Positions 13,984 to 17,603 of a stretch of 17,603 bases of DNA are shown one piece after another. Position 1 is the first letter of the stretch, and each line of letters begins with the position of its first letter. Under the pieces are notes generated by a model, which searched no databases, was not told the DNA's origin, and was given only the letters and a program-made list of their open reading frames with translations. A program made the translations under genes and the position numbers. This DNA comes from CAYHOI01 sp964358175 (GTDB lineage Bacteria > Margulisbacteria > Riflemargulisbacteria > GWF2-35-9): NCBI GenBank assembly GCA_964358175.1, contig CAYHOI010000034.1, positions 1 to 17,603 on the forward strand, written 5' to 3'.

Positions 13984-14843
13984 CTTTTGACCTCCTGGTA
14001 GGCACCTAATATTTTGAAAGTATCGGTATGCGCCTCAACCTCTTTTAGAGTATCACGAATTCCGGATTGGCTATAGTCCGCAACCAAGTCTATAAAGAAG
14101 TAGTATTCGCCCAACACTTCCTTGCTGGGTCTACTTTCAATCTTGGTTAAATTAATATGCTGGAGAAGTCCCAATGTTGTATGTAGCCCTCCGGGCTGAT
14201 CTTTGGGGAGGGAAAATACAATGGTAATTTTATGGCTCGGTAGGGTCATGTCTACTTCTTTTTGGTGTCTTAAGATCAGAAAGCGTGTCTTATTGTTTTG
14301 AACATCGCTGATATTCTCAGCCAAGGTTACAAGGCCGTACTTTGCATTCACAGAGGAATTGCCGATGGCAACCCAGTCCTTCTTGTCGTTATGACGATAG
14401 ATTCGCTCTATGGCCTCCACGGTGCTTGGTGAATATTCTAGCTGTGCTTTTGGTATTTTTTTTTCAATAAACTTCATACACTGTGCAAGGGGTTGTGGAT
14501 GAGAAATCACTTTAGTGACTTGCGAAAGATCCGTTCCCACTCGTCCGATTAAGTCTTGTTGGATCTCCATGACCATTTCGGAAACAATGATCGTTGACTG
14601 TGCATGCACCAGAAAATCCAATGGCTGTGTAATCGTTCCTTCGATCAAATTCTCTATGGGAACAATAGCTTCTTCAATCAGGCGTTCAGCTCCACCAGAG
14701 GCCGTTTCCACAGCATTTAACACCCCGCTCATCTCAGAGAAGAAACAAGGCACGAAGTCTTTGTTGGTTTGTTCCAAATAGCGTAAAGCTCCTAAATAGC
14801 TAAACGTACCTTCAGGCCCGAGACAAGCAATATAGTGGGTCAT
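13977..14843 (-). CDS. pheA: Prephenate dehydratase
   Basis: A 288-residue monofunctional prephenate dehydratase that makes phenylpyruvate for phenylalanine synthesis. The N-terminal GPEGTFSY (9-16) opens the catalytic domain; the active-site TRF motif is at 186-188 (NNKTRFLIL). A C-terminal ACT regulatory domain carries GGLHTTLG (218-225) and ESRP (236-239), the motifs that bind phenylalanine for feedback inhibition. The start chosen is ATG 14843, where homology begins; an upstream in-frame ATG at 14933 would run into the dCMP deaminase gene. The ATG lies one base after the preceding TAG and has no clear Shine-Dalgarno site, so it is probably translated by coupling. There is no chorismate mutase domain, unlike the E. 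coli P-protein. Confidence 0.94.
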   Translation of the reverse strand: MTHYIACLGPEGTFSYLGALRYLEQTNKDFVPCFFSEMSGVLNAVETASGGAERLIEEAIVPIENLIEGTITQPLDFLVHAQSTIIVSEMVMEIQQDLIGRVGTDLSQVTKVISHPQPLAQCMKFIEKKIPKAQLEYSPSTVEAIERIYRHNDKKDWVAIGNSSVNAKYGLVTLAENISDVQNNKTRFLILRHQKEVDMTLPSHKITIVFSLPKDQPGGLHTTLGLLQHINLTKIESRPSKEVLGEYYFFIDLVADYSQSGIRDTLKEVEAHTDTFKILGAYQEVKRC

Positions 14844-14844
14844 G

Positions 14845-15375
14845 CTAGAGTTTGTATCTCGCCTTTTCTTCGTCTGAAAGCTCCACCTCACAGATCGGCT
14901 CGTCACGATATTTTTCTTCAAATAAGCTGACATCTATACCCGACTCGTTGAGAATCTGAATGGCAAGTTCATCAGGATAATATCCTCGAAAAACAATACG
15001 CGAAATCCCAGCATTAATAATCATCTTAGAGCAAATAACGCAGGGCATATAGGTGCAGTAGAGGGTTGCGCCTTTTGTATCAATGCCATTTCTGGCTGCC
15101 TGAATGATGGCATTTTGTTCCGCATGGAGTCCGCGACACAACTCATGATGCGTTCCAGACGGGATGTCCAGCTGCTGACGAAGACACCCAACTTCTGCTG
15201 AATGCCGTAGTCCACGCGGAGCACCATTGTAGCCCGTTGCAATAATTTGCTCTTCTTTGGTGATTACTGAGCCTACCTGTCGTTTCACACAAGTAGCTCG
15301 AGTCGAAACCACATCGGCGATGTTCATGAAATACGTATCCCAGTCGGGCCGGCGTAGAATCTTGGGTTTACTCAT
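14845..15375 (-). CDS. dCMP deaminase (ComEB/deoxycytidylate deaminase family)
   Basis: A 176-residue zinc enzyme that deaminates dCMP to dUMP, feeding thymidylate synthesis. The zinc and catalytic site is complete: HAEQNAI with H84 and E86, and PCVICSK with C112 and C115. The opening RPDWDTYFMNIADVVSTRATC and the GYNGAPRGLRH block are typical of this family. The start is taken as ATG 15375 (MSKPKILRRPDW); an upstream ATG at 15423 would extend deep into glyA. The gene overlaps the glyA stop by eight bases and has no Shine-Dalgarno site, implying translational coupling to glyA. Pairing with SHMT makes sense, since both products are substrates of thymidylate synthase. ComEB-like proteins near pilin genes can be confused with competence functions; I see no reason to assign that here. 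Confidence 0.93.
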   Translation of the reverse strand: MSKPKILRRPDWDTYFMNIADVVSTRATCVKRQVGSVITKEEQIIATGYNGAPRGLRHSAEVGCLRQQLDIPSGTHHELCRGLHAEQNAIIQAARNGIDTKGATLYCTYMPCVICSKMIINAGISRIVFRGYYPDELAIQILNESGIDVSLFEEKYRDEPICEVELSDEEKARYKL

Positions 15376-16618
15376 ATAAAGGAAATCGGCCACACAAGGC
15401 GAGGACGTCCGCTTTAACGTCATTGAGTATAGAAACGTTTCCTCTGGCTTTCAGCGTTTTTCCAATGAGCTGGGCAATCGTTTTCATTTCGTTTTCCTTC
15501 ATCCCGCGAGTCGTTACTGCCGGTGTTCCAATCCTGATCCCCGAAGTGACAGCGGCATTTTCTGAGTCAAAGGGCAAGAGATTCTTGTTAACGGTAATCC
15601 CCACATCATCGAGCATGGTCTCAGCATCGATGCCTGTTACGCTCAGAGGTGATATGTTTGTTTTTACGAGAGCCAAATGGTTGTCCGTCCCGCCACTTAC
15701 AATATCTGCTCCTTCTGCCAAAAGTGCTGCCGCCAGCACTTTTGAATTTTTAACAACTTGTTGTTGGTACATTGTGAACTCTGGACGCAGAGCCTCGGCA
15801 AAGGCAACTGCTTTTGCGGCGATAACGTGCATCAGTGGCCCTCCCTGAATTCCAGGAAAGACGGCCTTGTCGAGCGATTTGCCATACTGCTCCTTGGCCA
15901 AAATCATTCCTCCGCGCGGGCCTCTCAGTGTTTTGTGTGTGGTGGTGGTTACGACATCAGCGTAGGGGACAGGGCTAGGATGCAGTCCTGTGGCGACCAG
16001 TCCCGCAATATGCGCCATATCTACAAATAGTATTGCGCCAACAGCCTTGGCAATTGCAGATATCCGAGCGAAATCAATAATTCTAGGATAGGCACTCGCG
16101 CCAGCCACGATCATTTTGGGATGACGTTCATGTGCCAAGGTTTCTAAGTTATCATAGTCTAGCTGACAATTGTCGGCTCGAACGCCGTACGGAATAAAGT
16201 TGAAATATTTTCCGGATAAATTAAATTTAGCACCATGTGTAAGATGTCCGCCCTCTTTAAGATTCATCCCTAGCACAGTGTCCCCAAGGCTAAGACAGGC
16301 AAAATAGACGGCTGTATTCGCCTGTGCACCTGAGTGGGGCTGAACATTGACATATTCTGCTCCAAACAGTTTTTTAGCGCGCTCGATGGCAAGGTTCTCC
16401 GCAATATCCACGTACTCACATCCACCATAGTAGCGGTGCCCAGGGTAGCCTTCCGCATATTTGTTGGTAAGACAACTTCCCGCAGCCTCCATTACCGCAA
16501 GGCTGGTGAAATTCTCCGAAGCAATCAGCTCGATTTTGTTGCGTTGTCGGCTCAGCTCCAAGTCTAATGCCTTGGCCAGCTCGGGATCCGTTTTTCTAAG
16601 TTCTGTTAATGGGTACAT
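15368..16618 (-). CDS. glyA: Serine hydroxymethyltransferase
   Basis: A 416-residue PLP enzyme that converts serine and tetrahydrofolate to glycine and 5,10-methylene-tetrahydrofolate in the cytoplasm. The PLP lysine is K229 in VVTTTTHKTLRGPRGG, the same number as in E. coli GlyA. Other hallmarks are IELIASENFTS (29-39), NKYAEGYPGHRYYGGCEYVD (from 52) and NVQPHSGAQAN (91-101). Length is standard. An AAGGAG eight bases before the ATG fixes the start, and TTCACT-N16-TAGAAT just upstream is a likely promoter. It is the first gene of the leftward glyA / dCMP deaminase / pheA / serS run. There is no sign of a glycine or other riboswitch in the roughly 245-base upstream gap, which instead contains a hairpin and repeat copy 2. 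Confidence 0.97.
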   Translation of the reverse strand: MYPLTELRKTDPELAKALDLELSRQRNKIELIASENFTSLAVMEAAGSCLTNKYAEGYPGHRYYGGCEYVDIAENLAIERAKKLFGAEYVNVQPHSGAQANTAVYFACLSLGDTVLGMNLKEGGHLTHGAKFNLSGKYFNFIPYGVRADNCQLDYDNLETLAHERHPKMIVAGASAYPRIIDFARISAIAKAVGAILFVDMAHIAGLVATGLHPSPVPYADVVTTTTHKTLRGPRGGMILAKEQYGKSLDKAVFPGIQGGPLMHVIAAKAVAFAEALRPEFTMYQQQVVKNSKVLAAALLAEGADIVSGGTDNHLALVKTNISPLSVTGIDAETMLDDVGITVNKNLLPFDSENAAVTSGIRIGTPAVTTRGMKENEMKTIAQLIGKTLKARGNVSILNDVKADVLALCGRFPLYE

Positions 16619-16642
16619 TGTTTTAACTCCTTCTCTAGTTGC

Positions 16643-16670
16643 ATTCTAGCGTATTTTGTAAAAAAGTGAA
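16643..16670 (-). promoter_or_regulatory. Putative sigma70-type promoter of the glyA operon
   Basis: On the minus strand, TTCACT (16670-16665, 4 of 6), a 16-base spacer and TAGAAT (16648-16643, 5 of 6). It would give a leader of about 17-20 bases with the AAGGAG at 16632-16627. A second exact TATAAT (16701-16696) lies further upstream without a good -35. Confidence 0.5.
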
Positions 16671-16703
16671 ATTGTGGCGCGACTAAACATTGCTCATTAT
16701 ACT

Positions 16704-16727
16704 AAAACCGAAATGGTTTCCGGTTTT
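16704..16727. other. AT-rich hairpin between glyA and repeat copy 2
   Basis: AAAACC-GAAA, loop TGG, TTTC-C-GGTTTT: a 10-bp stem with one bulged base, followed on the plus strand by more T. No plus-strand gene precedes it. Read on the minus strand the 3' arm ends in TTTT, so it could help stop transcripts coming from yaeQ. Its GAAATGGTTT resembles the ends of the neighbouring repeat. Confidence 0.45.
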
Positions 16728-16730
16728 TTG

Positions 16731-16861
16731 TTACTCTTAGCGAAAATGGTTTTTCGGCTAGGAATGAGGAGCGACGTTTACTGTGCGTAAATGAGCGACG
16801 AATGACAACGGCGCCATCGCAAGATCTAGCGAAGCGTCAAAACCATTTCCGCAAGAGTATA
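16731..16861. repeat. MITE-like interspersed repeat, copy 2
   Basis: Second copy of the element at 8938-9068, same orientation, about six differences by eye, including one extra base in the left end (ACTCTTAGCG against ACTCTTGCG). The terminal inverted repeats are still recognisable (right end 16839-16861). It ends two bases beyond the yaeQ stop codon, so yaeQ transcripts run directly into it and it may serve as their 3' hairpin. Core features such as TCGC-A-AGATCT-A-GCGA are unchanged. Confidence 0.85.
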
Positions 16862-16863
16862 TA

Positions 16864-17397
16864 TCAAAGAAGTGCCTTCGGTTGAATATGAAGAATTTGT
16901 TGCCCATCCATCAACGTGACCAAGCCATCCTCAAGGGTACACGTAATATCCATCGAACGTTTTGCCATTTTAGCGAGGGACTGTGTGTCAGGGTAGGGTA
17001 GTTGAAATACGCTGAGGTTGGATTTGCGAACAAATTCTTTTTGATTGTTTCTCCACCACAAGTCCGCCTGTGCCCCGTAGATAAGCAACACTGCTTTCTT
17101 TGCGCGACTGCAGGCTTTACGAATGACACGTTCTGCTGGGAGGCCAAGCTCAATCCATAATTCAATGTCTCCTGACAAGTCTCTTTTCCATAAAGAAGGT
17201 TCTCTTTCATCTCCGATGTCCTTGCCAAAGGCCAATGTTTCGTCGGCATACAAGGCAAAAGCCAATAAGCGAACCATCAAACGCTCATCCGTTTCTGAGG
17301 GATGCTTGGCCATGGTTAATGAATGTTTCTCATAGTAATGAGTATCCATGTTGGCGACATGCAAGATGATTTTGTAAATAGTAGCATTGAGTGCCAT
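16864..17397 (-). CDS. yaeQ: YaeQ family protein
   Basis: A 177-residue protein that matches E. coli YaeQ (about 181 residues) throughout: MALNATIYKIILHVANMD at the start, the diagnostic LTMAKHPSETDERLMVRLLAFALYADE (28-54), DIELWIELGLPAERVIRKACSRAK (about 77-100), WWRNNQ, and an SMDITCTLEDGLVTLMDG C-terminus. YaeQ has a PD-(D/E)xK nuclease-like fold; its cellular function is not established, and a role in transcription antitermination was suggested for relatives and later questioned. The ATG at 17397 is the natural family start. I see no good ribosome binding site or promoter in the 206 bases upstream. Repeat copy 2 begins immediately after its stop. Confidence 0.92.
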   Translation of the reverse strand: MALNATIYKIILHVANMDTHYYEKHSLTMAKHPSETDERLMVRLLAFALYADETLAFGKDIGDEREPSLWKRDLSGDIELWIELGLPAERVIRKACSRAKKAVLLIYGAQADLWWRNNQKEFVRKSNLSVFQLPYPDTQSLAKMAKRSMDITCTLEDGLVTLMDGQQILHIQPKALL

Positions 17398-17480
17398 GGC
17401 AGTATGATAGCAGAGAAGGGAGAAGGGTGGTGTACCATTGTTTCTGCAAATTCAGCTTGAGGAGTTTGGGCTGTTGAAGG

Positions 17481-17527
17481 TTTCAGATAAATGGAGTGAA
17501 GCGTAGCGTAACGGAATTTATCTGAAA
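17481..17527. repeat. Inverted repeat with 12-base perfect arms
   Basis: TTTCAGATAAAT at 17481-17492 pairs with ATTTATCTGAAA at 17516-17527 across a 23-base spacer containing GAAGCGTAGCGTAACGGA. It lies in the 206-base gap upstream of yaeQ (17398-17603), in which I see no gene. Confidence 0.7.
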
Positions 17528-17584
17528 AGTCGCAAATCTTATTTTTTCGTAACCGATGAGTTTCTGGGGGGGAACTCCGTTACG
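17507..17584. repeat. Second, interleaved inverted repeat at the right edge
   Basis: CGTAACGGA (17507-17515) is the exact reverse complement of TCCGTTACG (17576-17584). Its left arm lies within the loop of the 17481-17527 repeat, so the two hairpins could be alternatives. The structure may continue beyond the window. Confidence 0.5.
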
Positions 17585-17603
17585 ATGAATTTGGCAACAG
17601 AGA

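Noticed and set aside
14844..14933. Extended N-terminus of prephenate dehydratase
   Set aside because: The extra 30 residues have no family similarity and would overlap the dCMP deaminase gene; homology starts at MTHYIACLGPEGTFS.
15376..15423. Extended N-terminus of dCMP deaminase
   Set aside because: It would lie within the glyA 3' end; family similarity starts near MSKPKILRRPDW.
16619..16730. Riboswitch upstream of glyA
   Set aside because: I see no glycine, THF or SAM riboswitch core; the likely promoter leaves a leader of only about 20 bases.

Overview
The window comes from a bacterium with a Gram-negative style gene set: a prepilin peptidase with pseudopilins, a PotABCD polyamine importer with a lipoprotein binding subunit, RlmI, YaeQ and an RhlE-like helicase. 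Base composition looks moderate by eye. The phylum cannot be fixed from the sequence alone. Gene density is high, no stretch over about 250 bases lacks a gene, and I see no tRNA, rRNA, CRISPR array or transposase gene. The longest gaps are 16619-16863, 17398-17603 and 8907-9107, and all three hold repeats.

Layout, left to right. (1) 1-1170, leftward: prepilin peptidase, a GspH-like pseudopilin and the first 20 codons of another pseudopilin, joined by ATGA overlaps; this is the start of a type II secretion or type IV pilus-like operon cut by the window edge. (2) 1307-1803, rightward: an unrecognised 131-residue helical protein followed through a TAATG junction by a 33-codon ORF. (3) 1857-2405, rightward: a lone dTDP-4-dehydrorhamnose 3,5-epimerase. 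(4) 2522-3694, leftward: RlmI-type rRNA methyltransferase. (5) 3822-7589, rightward: potABCD, driven by a near-consensus promoter that overlaps, back to back, the probable rlmI promoter. (6) 7647-8906: RhlE-like helicase with a DEGD motif II. (7) 16618 down to 9108, leftward: glyA, dCMP deaminase, pheA, serS, an ArsR-type regulator, a cyclic-nucleotide-binding-fold protein and a large divergent GH57 protein. The first four overlap or nearly touch; the regulator pair and the GH57 gene also have promoter-like sequences of their own. (8) 17397-16864, leftward: YaeQ.

Functional links: SHMT makes methylene-tetrahydrofolate and dCMP deaminase makes dUMP, the two substrates of thymidylate synthase; pheA and serS add amino-acid supply and tRNA charging. 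The pot genes form a complete importer: ATPase, two permeases and binding lipoprotein.

The most interesting non-coding signals are two copies of a roughly 125-130 bp interspersed element with long terminal inverted repeats (8938-9068 and 16731-16861), a separate inverted-repeat cluster at the right edge, and four genes (pilD, rfbC, rlmI, GH57) that lack a Shine-Dalgarno site and have a -10-like box about 7-9 bases before the start codon, suggesting leaderless or very short-leader mRNAs.
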